Source: an uncultured Pseudomonadota bacterium (GTDB taxonomy: Bacteria > Pseudomonadota > Gammaproteobacteria > Burkholderiales > SG8-39). Taken from it: DNA of 64,000 bases. The stretch spans positions 124,001 to 188,000 of the forward strand of contig CAIXPL010000004.1 in NCBI GenBank assembly GCA_903921325.1, read 5' to 3'. The notes below the pieces were generated by a model. It was not told the DNA's origin, made no database searches, and worked only from the letters and a program-made list of their open reading frames with translations. Shown here in pieces: positions 38,207 to 47,608 of the stretch. A program made the translations under genes and the position numbers. Positions within the stretch are counted from its first letter, which is position 1; the number at the start of each line of letters is the position of its first letter.

Positions 38207-38983
38207 ATGCCGATTCAATGTCACGGCGTGACCTTCGAGTTGCTCGAGCAAGGCGCAGGAAATCCGCTGGTCTATCTGCACTCAGGAGAAGGGCTTTTTC
38301 ATTGCCAGCCGGTGCTCGATGCCATGGCATCGACACGGCGGGTGATTGCCCCCTCGCATCCGGGGTTTGGACATAGCGATCTGCCGGCAGAGTTTGCCCG
38401 CATTGACGATCTGGCCTATTGCTATCTGGACCTGTTCGATCAGATGGGTCTTGAAAACGCCGTGCTGGTCGGGGAATCGTTTGGCGCCTGGATCGCCGCC
38501 GAAATTGCGATCCGCAATACCACGCACCTGTCGCATCTGGTACTGGCCGACATGGTCGGGGTGCGACACAGCAGTGACGAAACCACAGTTGAGATTGCCG
38601 ACATCTATACCCTGTACCCGCAAGAGGTTCAACGCCGCCAGTGGGTGAATCCTGCCACCTGGAAGCGCGACGCGGCTGCCCTGAGTGACGACGAGCTATT
38701 GGTTGCGGCGCGCAATCGAGAAACCATGAGCCTGTTCGGCTGGATGCCCTATATGGTCAATCCGCTGCTGCGCCGCTGGCTCCACCGCATCGACAAGCCC
38801 ACACTCGTGCTCTGGGGTGCGCAGGACCAAATCACTACGCCCGACTATGGCCGCGCCTGCGCTGCCTTGATACCGCAGGCACAGTTTCGGGTGATCGAGG
38901 GCGCGGCACACCACCCTTCAATCGAACAACCCGCACTGTTCGCAAAGGAAGTCCTGCAGTTCTGCGCAAGCAGTGGAACCTGA
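38207..38983 (+). CDS. Alpha/beta hydrolase
   Basis: A 258-residue serine hydrolase: LHSGEGLFHCQPVLDAMA, PSHPGFGHSD, nucleophile elbow GESFGAW (about residues 93-99), acid in WGAQDQITTPDYG and histidine in GAAHHPSIEQPA. Start at ATG 38207, immediately after the VOC stop, so the two are coupled. Size and layout match meta-cleavage-product and epoxide-type hydrolases. It is diverged from the hydrolase at 33292, which has Cys in the elbow. Confidence 0.88.
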   Translation: MPIQCHGVTFELLEQGAGNPLVYLHSGEGLFHCQPVLDAMASTRRVIAPSHPGFGHSDLPAEFARIDDLAYCYLDLFDQMGLENAVLVGESFGAWIAAEIAIRNTTHLSHLVLADMVGVRHSSDETTVEIADIYTLYPQEVQRRQWVNPATWKRDAAALSDDELLVAARNRETMSLFGWMPYMVNPLLRRWLHRIDKPTLVLWGAQDQITTPDYGRACAALIPQAQFRVIEGAAHHPSIEQPALFAKEVLQFCASSGT

Positions 38984-39016
38984 TGTCCGATAACACTTGA
39001 TGTTGGGAGTCACCTG

Positions 39017-40234
39017 ATGCGCGTTTGGCAGTTTACCGAGCAGCCTTATCACCCGGTTTGGGATGAGGTACCGGGACCGTTGAAAAACATTCTGCCGAAC
39101 CGGCATATCGACCATCGCGTCGCCGCCGACTTGTACGACCAGTACATGGAGCAATGGCAGCTGTGTGATGAGCTCGGCATCAACATCCTGGTGAACGAGC
39201 ATCATGCAACGTCCACCTCAATGTCGGCCTCGTGCACGCTGACACTGGCAGCGCTGGCACGCAGCACAAAACATGTGCGCCTGATGTCCCTTGGCATTCC
39301 CATCGCCAATCGCCCCGATCCGGTTCGGGTCGCCGAAGAAATCGCGATGATCGATTGCTTCTCGCGCGGGCGCTTCGAGATGGGCTTTGTGCGCGGAGCC
39401 CAGTATGAGGTGTTTGCTGCCATCGGCGATCCGGTGAAGCAGACGCGCCGCTTTGGCGAAGCCTACCGGCTGATCCTCAAGACACTGACCACGCACGATG
39501 CGCCATTTTCCTGGCAGGGCGACTTTTTTCAGTATCGCGAAGTCAATATCTGGCCGCGCTGTTATCAGGATCCGCATCCACCGGTGTGGATGGTGGCGAT
39601 CGGGCCAGGACCCGGTGCCTGGATTGCCGAGCAGCGCGCCCATGTCGGCACTTTTCTGTCCGGACGCGATTCCAAGAAGTTGTTTGATGCCTATCGCCGC
39701 CGCTGGACCGAGTTAGGGTGGGGCAGCGCACCGCCTGAACAATTTGGCTACATGGCCATGGTGGCCGTCGCCGACACTGAGGAGGAGGCAAAGCGCCGTG
39801 CCTATCAGATTGCCGGCTACACTCGCACGCAGACGCGACTTGCGCCCCAGTTCACCAATCCGCCAGGCTATACGCCAGCGCGCTTCGTTGCGATGGAGCA
39901 ACGGTTGCAAACGAATCCCAACTATGTGGCGCAGAGTCGCACCATCGAACGCTCTGATGGCTCGCGGGTCATGTTGTACAACGCCACGATTGATGATCTG
40001 ATCGACGCACATGTCGTCTTTGCCGGTACCGCTGATCAGGTATTCGAGCAATTACGCGCCTACCATCGTTATGTCGGTGGATTCGGCAATCTGCTGATGA
40101 TGGGCCAGGGCGGTGATCTGTCCCACGCCGACACGATCGACAGCCTGACCCGCTTCTCGCGCGATGTACTGCCACGGCTTGACTCACTCGATGCCGGTGA
40201 CTATGAACCGCCACCGGCACCGCGCCTGGCCTAG
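39017..40234 (+). CDS. LLM class flavin-dependent oxidoreductase
   Basis: A 405-residue luciferase-like enzyme, starting MRVWQFTEQPYHPVWDEVPG. Segments are ELGINILVNEHHATSTSMSAS, VRLMSLGIPIANRPDPVRVAEEIAMIDCFSRGR, GFVRGAQYEVFAAIGDP and PHPPVWMVAIGPGPGAWIAE. It belongs to the same subgroup as the gene at 34079. It follows the VOC-hydrolase pair by 33 bp, probably as one unit. Its TAG stop shares the palindrome CTAG with the stop of the convergent Bug gene. Confidence 0.88.
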   Translation: MRVWQFTEQPYHPVWDEVPGPLKNILPNRHIDHRVAADLYDQYMEQWQLCDELGINILVNEHHATSTSMSASCTLTLAALARSTKHVRLMSLGIPIANRPDPVRVAEEIAMIDCFSRGRFEMGFVRGAQYEVFAAIGDPVKQTRRFGEAYRLILKTLTTHDAPFSWQGDFFQYREVNIWPRCYQDPHPPVWMVAIGPGPGAWIAEQRAHVGTFLSGRDSKKLFDAYRRRWTELGWGSAPPEQFGYMAMVAVADTEEEAKRRAYQIAGYTRTQTRLAPQFTNPPGYTPARFVAMEQRLQTNPNYVAQSRTIERSDGSRVMLYNATIDDLIDAHVVFAGTADQVFEQLRAYHRYVGGFGNLLMMGQGGDLSHADTIDSLTRFSRDVLPRLDSLDAGDYEPPPAPRLA

Positions 40235-41328
40235 TCTTGCAGCGGAATGTGCGCAGCCTGCACCACCTTGGTCCAGCGGGCATTCTCGCTCGCGACGTAA
40301 CGCGTAAATGATTCAGGCGTACTGGGCGCGCTTTCCGCACCAACCACTGCCAGGCGTTGCTTCACCGCGGGCATTTCAACCACCGCTGCGACATCACGCG
40401 CCAGGCGCTGGGTAATCTCAGGCGGCAGGTGCGCCGGGCCGAACAGACCGAACCAACTGAGGACATCGACCTCAGGGTAGCCCAGCTCAGCGGTGGTCGG
40501 CACCTCGGCGAGCAGCGGCAACCGGGTGGCACCCGTTTGCGCGAGGCTGCGCAATTGGCGGGAATCCATATAACGGCGCGCAAAATCCGGACTGGTCGGT
40601 GCCATTTCCACTTCGCCCGCCACCACGGCGAGCATCATCGGTGCCCCGCCTTTGTAGGGCACATGCAACATCCCGGTGCCTGTGACCGATCCGAGCAACT
40701 CAACTGACAGATGCAGCGCGCTACCGACTCCCGCTGACCCGTAGCGAATGGCATTCGGATTGGCTTTTGCACGCGCGAGAAAATCGCTCAGGTTGGCCGC
40801 ACTGAGCGCAGCAGGCACAACGTAAACAATGGGTGAGCGTGCGATCAGGGCAATGGGCGTGAAGTCACGCGCCGGATCGTAGGGCACGACCTTTTTCAGG
40901 ACCGGCAAAATCGAATTTGAGACTACCAGCAAGACATACCCGTCGGCATTCGCCTTGCCTGCCACATCAATACCAATCTGAGCCCCGGCACCGGCACGGT
41001 TTTCAATCAGCACGGGTTGCCCAAGACGCTGCGAGAGTTCCTGCGAGATATCGCGCGCCACCGCATCGGTAGTGCCCCCGGCCGTGGTTGGAACAATGAT
41101 GCGAACCGGTCGCACCGGATAGGTGGCCGGCGACCCGGCAATCGGCGTCGCCGGAATCGGCGCGGCAACGGCTGCACTCGGCACCGCGGACGATGCCGCC
41201 GCGGCACCGGGGGCCGGTTGCGAACCACTTGTTGCCTGGGATAGCGCGAGAACGGGCCACAACAGGCCGCAAGCAAGCGTCGCGGCAATGAAGCGAGCAC
41301 CCCCGACTGGTTGTCGACGACCGATCAT
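40231..41328 (-). CDS. Bug-family (TctC-like) periplasmic solute receptor
   Basis: A 365-residue receptor, longer than usual because of a 35-residue Ala/Pro-rich linker (AAAASSAVPSAAVAAP region) between signal peptide and the conserved YPVRPVRIIVPTTAGGTTDAVAR. The second loop is IRYGSAGVGSALHLSVELLG followed by HVPYKGGAPMML. The start overlaps the FAH-family stop by 4 bp, so hydrolase and receptor are coupled. The convergent LLM gene shares its stop palindrome. Confidence 0.92.
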   Translation of the reverse strand: MIGRRQPVGGARFIAATLACGLLWPVLALSQATSGSQPAPGAAAASSAVPSAAVAAPIPATPIAGSPATYPVRPVRIIVPTTAGGTTDAVARDISQELSQRLGQPVLIENRAGAGAQIGIDVAGKANADGYVLLVVSNSILPVLKKVVPYDPARDFTPIALIARSPIVYVVPAALSAANLSDFLARAKANPNAIRYGSAGVGSALHLSVELLGSVTGTGMLHVPYKGGAPMMLAVVAGEVEMAPTSPDFARRYMDSRQLRSLAQTGATRLPLLAEVPTTAELGYPEVDVLSWFGLFGPAHLPPEITQRLARDVAAVVEMPAVKQRLAVVGAESAPSTPESFTRYVASENARWTKVVQAAHIPLQD

Positions 41329-42110
41329 GCGATCACCTCATCACGAACTGGGTTAGTCAATGTGCCAAGACCGGTGATTTCGATGTCAACGGTGTCCCCG
41401 GGAGCCATCGCCACATTGCCATCAGACCCCATCCACAACATATCGCCGGGCTGCAAGGTGATGTACTTGCCGATCTCCACCAGATAGTCGAGTGGATCAA
41501 AAATCATGTCGCCGGTCGCAAATTCCGTGACCTGCTGTCCATTTACCCGCACCCGGGTATGGGATTGCATCGGGTCGACACCGCTGGTGATCCATGGCCC
41601 CATCGGTTTGAAGGTGTCGCTGTTCTTGCTGCGCCACAAGGTGCGATCGGCATACTGCCAGGCACGCGCACTGACATCATTGCCGATGGTCCAGCCGAAG
41701 ATGCCGGCGGCTGCCTCATCACGCGAGCAGCGCCGCATGCTGCGACCGATCACTGCCACCAGTTCAGGTTCGGCCTCGAACCGTCCTTCAACCTCGCGCG
41801 GCTTCACGATCGTCTCACCATGACCTATCAGCGCGCTATTAGCGCGATAGCCGACCTCGGCACGCGCCGGGATTTTGGCGGTCGGTGAACCCAGCCGCTG
41901 CGCTTCGAGCACATGGGCACGGTAGTTCACGCCCGCTGCATAGAAGGTGGGTGGAATGACCGGTGGCAGCAAGCGCACCGCATCGAGCCGGTGGACTTGG
42001 CCCGTTTCACGATGTTCTCCCCAGGGCGTGCCCTCGATGGCAACGACATCCTCGCCGTCCACTCGACCATGTGACGCGTGCCCGCCTCGTTCAAAACGAC
42101 ACCACCGCAT
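41325..42110 (-). CDS. Fumarylacetoacetate-hydrolase-family protein
   Basis: A 261-residue protein, starting MRWCRFERGGHASHGRVDGEDV. The start at 42110 is preferred over a longer frame that enters the sulfatase end. It has PPTFYAAGVNYRAHVLEAQ, metal-binding acidic cluster in EGRFEAEPELVAVIGR, WTIGNDVSARAWQ and GDMLWMGSDGNVAMAPGDTVDIEI, as in FAHD1/HpcE/2-hydroxyhepta-2,4-diene-dioate-type enzymes. These cleave C-C bonds of acylpyruvates or isomerise/hydrate ring-fission products, using Mg or Mn. It is coupled to a Bug receptor and lies 61 bp after a sulfatase gene. Confidence 0.88.
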   Translation of the reverse strand: MRWCRFERGGHASHGRVDGEDVVAIEGTPWGEHRETGQVHRLDAVRLLPPVIPPTFYAAGVNYRAHVLEAQRLGSPTAKIPARAEVGYRANSALIGHGETIVKPREVEGRFEAEPELVAVIGRSMRRCSRDEAAAGIFGWTIGNDVSARAWQYADRTLWRSKNSDTFKPMGPWITSGVDPMQSHTRVRVNGQQVTEFATGDMIFDPLDYLVEIGKYITLQPGDMLWMGSDGNVAMAPGDTVDIEITGLGTLTNPVRDEVIA

Positions 42111-42171
42111 GATTCTCGTCTCCTCGCTTGCACTATTCGTAGCGCGTATTGTGCGCCCTCCATCACCAGCG

Positions 42172-43482
42172 CTAGCGTGAGGGCATATCCTTGATCGAAT
42201 AGCCCACGGTCGCCTTGGCATCCTCAGGGATCGGCGGCAGGGTGGCGTTCCAGTGCTCCCATTCCGATCGCATCCGCTTCAGCCGTTCGGAGTCGCGTGA
42301 TCCCAGATTGGCGCGCTCACGCGCATCGGCATCGAGATTGAACAGATAGTCGTTGCCGTCCACCCGCAAATACTTCCAGGCGCCAGACCGGTATGCGCGC
42401 TGCCCGCGATGGGTCATGCGCCAGTACAAGGGACGATCGATGTGGATGCCTGGATCGCGCAGCACCGGCAGCAGCGATACGCCATCGAGCGGGTAGTCCG
42501 GGTCGGCAGCAACACCGGCCGCGTCGAGCACGGTGGCCGACCAATCCATCGTTTGGCAGTGCTGAGTACTCACTGCACCGGCGGCAATGACGGCCGGCCA
42601 ATGGGCGATCCACGGCACACGGATGCCGCCTTCGGTGAGATCCATTTTTCCGCCCACCAGAGGCCAGTTGTCAGAGAAACGCTCGCCGCCGTTATCACTG
42701 GTGAACACAATCAGCGTGTCGTGCAGACTATCGTGCCGCTCAAGCGCTGCAATCAGTGCACCGATCCCTTCGTCCATATGGGAAATCATGCGTCGATAGG
42801 TATGGACATTGCCACCGTGCAGATGAAAGAGATTGCCCGATAGGTCTGCGGCCAGCGCCTCATCATCACGTGACTCCCACGGCCAATGCGGTGCGGTGTA
42901 ATGCAGACTGAGCAAGAACGGTTGCGATCCACCGGCCATGCGCTCGACATAGTCGACAGCCCGATCGGAGAGCAGATCGGTCAAGTAGCCCGGCTGAGGG
43001 CTTATCTCGTGACCGCTCCACAAGTCTTGAATGCCGTTGGGATCGCAATGGGTAAAGTAATCGACACCACCGCCCATGGGTCCGAAATACTCCTGGTAGC
43101 CCGATGACAGCGGGCCGTAGAGTGGCGGAAACCCCAGGTGCCACTTGCCGATCAATGCCGTGCGATAACCACTGGCGAGCAGCAAGGAAGGGAAGGTTGG
43201 ATGGGCAGGGGGCAGACCCAGGCGTGCGTCGCCCCGGCTTTTGCTGCTGACCGGCTCCTCGGCACCACCGCGCAAGCGATACTGGTAGCGGCCAGTGATG
43301 AGAGCAAAGCGGGTCGGTGAGCAGACCGATGAATTGGCGTACCCCTCAGTCAGCCGCAATCCACCGGCAGCCAGCCGGTCCAGATGAGGCGAGATCGGGT
43401 CGCGTCCGCCATAGCACCCGAGATCGGCATAACCGAGATCATCAGCAACAATGAAAATGATATTCGGGCGTCGGTTGGTCAT
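42172..43482 (-). CDS. Formylglycine-type sulfatase
   Basis: A 436-residue type I sulfatase. The metal site VADDLGYADLGCYGG (residues about 12-26) is intact, and the formylglycine motif CSPTR is in SSVCSPTRFALITGRYQ (about residues 52-68), with the cysteine that a formylglycine-generating enzyme must oxidise. A second metal pair is FTSDNGGERF. There is no obvious signal peptide (MTNRRPNIIFIV), so it may act in the cytoplasm or be exported otherwise. A sulfatase between Bug receptors and an FAH-family enzyme suggests that a sulfated organic acid is desulfated and then cleaved. No sulfatase-maturing gene is in the window. Confidence 0.92.
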   Translation of the reverse strand: MTNRRPNIIFIVADDLGYADLGCYGGRDPISPHLDRLAAGGLRLTEGYANSSVCSPTRFALITGRYQYRLRGGAEEPVSSKSRGDARLGLPPAHPTFPSLLLASGYRTALIGKWHLGFPPLYGPLSSGYQEYFGPMGGGVDYFTHCDPNGIQDLWSGHEISPQPGYLTDLLSDRAVDYVERMAGGSQPFLLSLHYTAPHWPWESRDDEALAADLSGNLFHLHGGNVHTYRRMISHMDEGIGALIAALERHDSLHDTLIVFTSDNGGERFSDNWPLVGGKMDLTEGGIRVPWIAHWPAVIAAGAVSTQHCQTMDWSATVLDAAGVAADPDYPLDGVSLLPVLRDPGIHIDRPLYWRMTHRGQRAYRSGAWKYLRVDGNDYLFNLDADARERANLGSRDSERLKRMRSEWEHWNATLPPIPEDAKATVGYSIKDMPSR

Positions 43483-43620
43483 CGCGAAATTGTTCCGGGC
43501 AGAGAATGTGTGATGTATGGTTCAGGGACAACATAGCAGGAGAAAGCCCGCGGCGCACCAGCCGCATCAGTTGCATCGGTTGCATCGATTGCTCGGGCCA
43601 CACGCGCTGCAGCCACCGAA

Positions 43621-44610
43621 TCAATCAGCGGTCATACCGCTCGTGCGAATGATTGCGGCAAAGCGCTCGCGCATTTGCGCCAGGCGCTGGGTGGCCACCG
43701 AATCAGGTTGCGCCTCGACCAACAAATCCAGGCGCTCCAGGCGCGCCTTGATTTCGGGTTGCCCGAGCGCGTCGGTTATCGCACGCGCGAGCAGCGCCAC
43801 CGCAGCAGGTGGCGTGGCAGCGGGTACCATCGCCACATAGAGCGTTTCAAGTTGCAGACCCGGCAGTCCCAGCTCGGCCGTGGAGGGCACCTGCGGGGCG
43901 AGCGCCGAGCGTCTGTTGCTGGTGACTGCCAGAGCGATGACCTTGCCTGAGGCTACAAAGGGCAGCATGCCCGGGGTGGCGAGAATGCCGCCGTCCACTT
44001 CACCGGCCACCACCGCACTCACCGCCGCCGTATTGCCCTTGTAGGGCACTTCGACCAGTTTCACCTTGGCCACCTCGATGAACATCTCCGAGGCCAGGTG
44101 ACCCGGACTGCCATTGCTGCCATTACTGAAGGTCAGCGCCTCGGTGCGTGCCCGCGCGATCAGTTGATCGAGTGTTCGAATGCCCCGATCGGGATGCACG
44201 CCCATCAGCATCCCTGAGGAAACAAGCAGCATGACAGGCTTGAGATCATTAACCTTGATCGGATAGTTCTTGTACAGGGTCGGGTTGATCGTCAGGGTCG
44301 AATCTATGCCGACCATCAAGGTGCAACCATCCGGTGCACTGCGCGATACGAATTCGGCGCCCAGGTTACCGCCGGCACCGGGCTTGCTCTCAACCACGAC
44401 GGTCTTGCCAAGCAATCTGGGGAAGCTCTCGGCGGCGCTGCGCGCGACGATGTCGGCCGGACCGCCAGCCGGAAACGGATTGATGAAGTGCACCAACTTG
44501 CCCGGGCATAGCGCCTCGGGAGCTGAGTCTGCGGCGAGCGCTGACCGCCCGGCGCACAGCAGCGCCGCGCCAAGGATGAGGTGAACAAGCGTTCGAGAGA
44601 AGAATTGCAT
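43621..44610 (-). CDS. Bug-family (TctC-like) periplasmic solute receptor
   Basis: A 329-residue receptor. Start at ATG 44610 (MQFFSRTLVHLILGAALLCAG) gives a clean signal peptide ending ALAAD; an upstream in-frame extension of 58 residues has no similarity. Conserved parts are LVHFINPFPAGGPADIVAR, VVVESKPGAGGNLGAEF and LTFSNGSNGSPGHLASEMF followed by VPYKGNTAAV. A disulfide between the CPGK near the N-terminus and DGCTLMVG is possible. It is on the same strand as the sulfatase, 138 bp before it. Confidence 0.9.
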   Translation of the reverse strand: MQFFSRTLVHLILGAALLCAGRSALAADSAPEALCPGKLVHFINPFPAGGPADIVARSAAESFPRLLGKTVVVESKPGAGGNLGAEFVSRSAPDGCTLMVGIDSTLTINPTLYKNYPIKVNDLKPVMLLVSSGMLMGVHPDRGIRTLDQLIARARTEALTFSNGSNGSPGHLASEMFIEVAKVKLVEVPYKGNTAAVSAVVAGEVDGGILATPGMLPFVASGKVIALAVTSNRRSALAPQVPSTAELGLPGLQLETLYVAMVPAATPPAAVALLARAITDALGQPEIKARLERLDLLVEAQPDSVATQRLAQMRERFAAIIRTSGMTAD

Positions 44611-44852
44611 AGCCAGAATAATCGCACACTGCGGCGAAGCCATGCCGCACCAGCCATCGCGCGTGTTCTGTGACATCAAGTTCCAAGACAGGACATCCAC
44701 TAAGATCAATGGATTGCGCAAGTATGCGATCGTCGAAGAATCAATGGTTTTTGAAATCAATTGGTTACACAGGGTGCGCGGCAACCTGCATCGTCAATAT
44801 TTCTAGCGCGCCGCAGTAGCCTGCCACGTCACGCACAGAGCGAGCAGCACCT

Positions 44853-45827
44853 CTATTGCACTTTGATGCCCGATTCTCGTATGAAAGTGCCCCAGAAATC
44901 GAAATCGCGCCGAAGCGTATCGGCGAGCTCCTGAGTGCCAGAGCCGACTACGCGATGTCCGGTCCGGACCAGGTAATCCGTCGTCTCCTTGTGGCGCACG
45001 GACTGCACAATCAGGGTGTTCAAGCGACCGATGGTCTCCATCGATGTCGCTGGAGGCGCGAACACGCCGTACCACACGGACAACTGGATGGGGAAGCCCA
45101 GTTCCACGAAGGTCGGCACCTCCGGGGTCATTGACAAACGTGTGGCCCCGGAGGTCGCCAGCATCCGCACTCTACCCGCGCGGTGAAGTTCGATGACATC
45201 GGGGTAGCCGACGATCATTGCCGGCACTTGTCCCCCTATCACCGCCTGGATCGCAGGCGCCGGCCCCTGGTAGGGGACGTGAGTCACCTGTGCTCCGGTC
45301 CTCTTGCCAATAAGCATGCCAAAAAAGTGAGGAAGCGAATTCTCGCCCGGCGACGTGTAAAAACCCTTGTTCGAATCGGCTTGAATCGCCCCGACGTAAT
45401 CGGCAAGCGAGGTTACGGGAAACGACGGCCCCACCGCGAGTGCGAGTTCCTGGGTTGCAATCAGCGAGATCGGAGCAAAATCCGCGAACGGATCGTAGCG
45501 CGCATTCTGCTTATTTAGCTGTGGTTCGCTCACCATCGGACCGATCGGTGAAAGAAGAAGCGTGAGGCCATCGGCAGGCGCACGCGCGACGAAGTTGACC
45601 GCAATCGTCTGCGCGGCCCCTGGACGATTCTCGACGATGAACGTCGTTCCGCCCAACTGAGTCATCCGATCTGCCAGTACGCGCGCGGTGGCGTCAAAAC
45701 TGGCCCCTGGTGGAACACCGATGATGATCCGTCCAGTCTTCTGCCCTTGAGCGAGCGAGTTCGGAGCGTGTAGAAGACTCAACCCCGTTACGCATAGGCA
45801 AACCGCAAGGAATCTATGTGGTTTCAT
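44853..45827 (-). CDS. Bug-family (TctC-like) periplasmic solute receptor
   Basis: A 324-residue receptor with signal peptide MKPHRFLAVCLCVTGLSLLHAPNSLAQG. Conserved segments are IIIGVPPGASFDATARVL, FIVENRPGAAQTIAV and a shortened second loop (NKGFYTSPGENSLPHFFGMLIG) followed by HVPYQGPAPAI. The GGxxD of the first loop reads GASFD. It lies 31 bp after the GMC oxidoreductase, so both probably belong to one MarR-controlled transcript. Confidence 0.9.
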   Translation of the reverse strand: MKPHRFLAVCLCVTGLSLLHAPNSLAQGQKTGRIIIGVPPGASFDATARVLADRMTQLGGTTFIVENRPGAAQTIAVNFVARAPADGLTLLLSPIGPMVSEPQLNKQNARYDPFADFAPISLIATQELALAVGPSFPVTSLADYVGAIQADSNKGFYTSPGENSLPHFFGMLIGKRTGAQVTHVPYQGPAPAIQAVIGGQVPAMIVGYPDVIELHRAGRVRMLATSGATRLSMTPEVPTFVELGFPIQLSVWYGVFAPPATSMETIGRLNTLIVQSVRHKETTDYLVRTGHRVVGSGTQELADTLRRDFDFWGTFIRESGIKVQ

Positions 45828-45858
45828 CGAGCCTCTCCTTTAGCGTGCGCTACTTCCG

Positions 45859-47565
45859 TTATTGCCCGGTTTCCTGGCCTCCCCCGATGATCGAATCGGC
45901 CATTTTCTCGGCGATCATGATCGTGGTGAGATGCGTAGGCGCTCGGGTAGTGGAGGGCATGACCGATGCATCGGCGACGCGCAGCCCCTGAATTCCGTGC
46001 ACGCGTCCGCCAGCATCCACGACCGCGGACGGATCGCTTTCAGAGCCCATCTTGCAGGTGCCGACGGGATGGAAAAATCCGGTCGCATGAGCCCGCAGCC
46101 AGGAGTCCAGCAGTTGGTCTTCCTGGACGAGCCGGTCGATCGACAAACCCGGGCTCACCAGGTTCTGCAGGATGCGGCCGCGCAACGGGCCAGCGGCATC
46201 GAGCACCGCCGTCAGGGCAGCGGTCTTTACCCAGTTCTGCCAAGTCACCCTGTTGATCCGCTGCACTCTCGGTGAAAAACTCGCAGCGAAGACTTGGTGA
46301 AACAATGGACGCACCGGTGCACTCGACATGATCGAATGGATCAGACGGAAGCCATCGCGCAGCCGGTGCAGGTCGGATTCAACTTGCAGCAAATTGAATT
46401 CAAAGCTTGGCACCAGAGTGCCACCGCGATTCGAAAGGGAAACCTTGCCTCGGGAGCGAGGCCCGTAAAGCGCGACGTTCATTCCCGCCAGCCGCTTGCC
46501 GAATGGGTGCCAACTCACTTTGCCTGCGACGCCCAGGTACAGATCCGAGGGAAACGGATCCGATGTCTTCGAAGAGTACCTGCCCACCACACAGGTCGGC
46601 GACCGCAGCGAATCGGACTGCCTGGCAGAGCGCTTCAGGTAGCCCGCAACGGTGACGAAAGGATGGTCGTGGAGGTTCTGGCCGACACCCGGCACATCGG
46701 CGACAGACTCGATGCCTAGAGGCCGCAGGTCAGCCATCCTGCCGATACCCGAACGCATCAGCAGGACCGGCGTCTGCAGCGTGCCGCAGGAGAGAATGAT
46801 CTCACCCCCGGCATAGTCGTGTGCAGCACCATTGGCCTGCACCTTCACGCCCACCGCACGGTTCCCTTCGAAGAGGATTCGCAGCGCCATCTGCCGCCCT
46901 ACGACGGTGAGGTTCGGTCTTGCTCGTACTTCCTCCGTAAGGTAGGCCATCGCCATCGACACCCGGCTTTGCGCGGTGTTATTCAACGGAAACGGAAAGA
47001 TTCCGTCGCCGTGCTCTGCGTTCATGTCCCGTCCTGGAGAAAGTCCACGCGATCGCAGCGATTCGGCGACCGCAAGGGAGAACGGCGGCCAGGATGAGTC
47101 GGCGATGCGGCGGATCGGGACAGGGCCGCTGCGGCCGTGAAGAGGTCCGTCGAAATCTGTATCGCGCTCAAGTCTTTTGAAATAGGGCAGCACGTCCGTC
47201 CAGCCCCAACCCTCTGCGCCCAGCTCCACCCAGCGGTCATAGTCGCCCGGCAATCCGCGAATGGCACCCATCGCGTTAATGCTCGAGCCACCCCCGATGA
47301 CTCGGGCCTGCACATAGGGTGTCAGGCGCGTCGCGGGACTATCCGCGGGTTGCCAGCGCACCATCAGCTGCGGCCAGACGTTGTCCTGATGGTACGGTGC
47401 GATAAAGAACGTGTCGCGGATGTTCGCAGGCTCGGATCCAGGCGGATCGTCGCGCCCCGCCTCGATCAGCAGCACCCTGCGGGACGGATCGTCCGAAAGG
47501 CGGTGTGCGAGTACACAGCCGGCGGCCCCGCCTCCGACGACAATCGTGTCGTACTGCGTGCCCAT
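45859..47565 (-). CDS. GMC-family FAD-dependent alcohol oxidoreductase
   Basis: A 568-residue flavoprotein that oxidises an alcohol to an aldehyde or ketone. It has the FAD-binding VVGGGAAGCVLAHRLS, GMC signature 1 in ARVIGGGSSINAMGAIRG, signature 2 in GTLQTPVLLMRSGIG, and the catalytic histidine in HATGFFHPVGTCKMGS near the C-terminus. Start at ATG 47565: the codons before it form the GGAGGGGAG ribosome site, which rules out the upstream TTG at 47580. It is divergent from a marR gene across a palindromic operator. Relatives include choline and long-chain alcohol dehydrogenases and, in Sphingobium SYK-6, HpvZ of lignin-ether catabolism. The tandem GSTs nearby make the last comparison interesting but not proven. 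Confidence 0.9.
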   Translation of the reverse strand: MGTQYDTIVVGGGAAGCVLAHRLSDDPSRRVLLIEAGRDDPPGSEPANIRDTFFIAPYHQDNVWPQLMVRWQPADSPATRLTPYVQARVIGGGSSINAMGAIRGLPGDYDRWVELGAEGWGWTDVLPYFKRLERDTDFDGPLHGRSGPVPIRRIADSSWPPFSLAVAESLRSRGLSPGRDMNAEHGDGIFPFPLNNTAQSRVSMAMAYLTEEVRARPNLTVVGRQMALRILFEGNRAVGVKVQANGAAHDYAGGEIILSCGTLQTPVLLMRSGIGRMADLRPLGIESVADVPGVGQNLHDHPFVTVAGYLKRSARQSDSLRSPTCVVGRYSSKTSDPFPSDLYLGVAGKVSWHPFGKRLAGMNVALYGPRSRGKVSLSNRGGTLVPSFEFNLLQVESDLHRLRDGFRLIHSIMSSAPVRPLFHQVFAASFSPRVQRINRVTWQNWVKTAALTAVLDAAGPLRGRILQNLVSPGLSIDRLVQEDQLLDSWLRAHATGFFHPVGTCKMGSESDPSAVVDAGGRVHGIQGLRVADASVMPSTTRAPTHLTTIMIAEKMADSIIGGGQETGQ

Positions 47566-47608
47566 ACCGCTCCCCTCCAAGCCAGCCGTTTGCGAAATGC
47601 TAGCAGAC

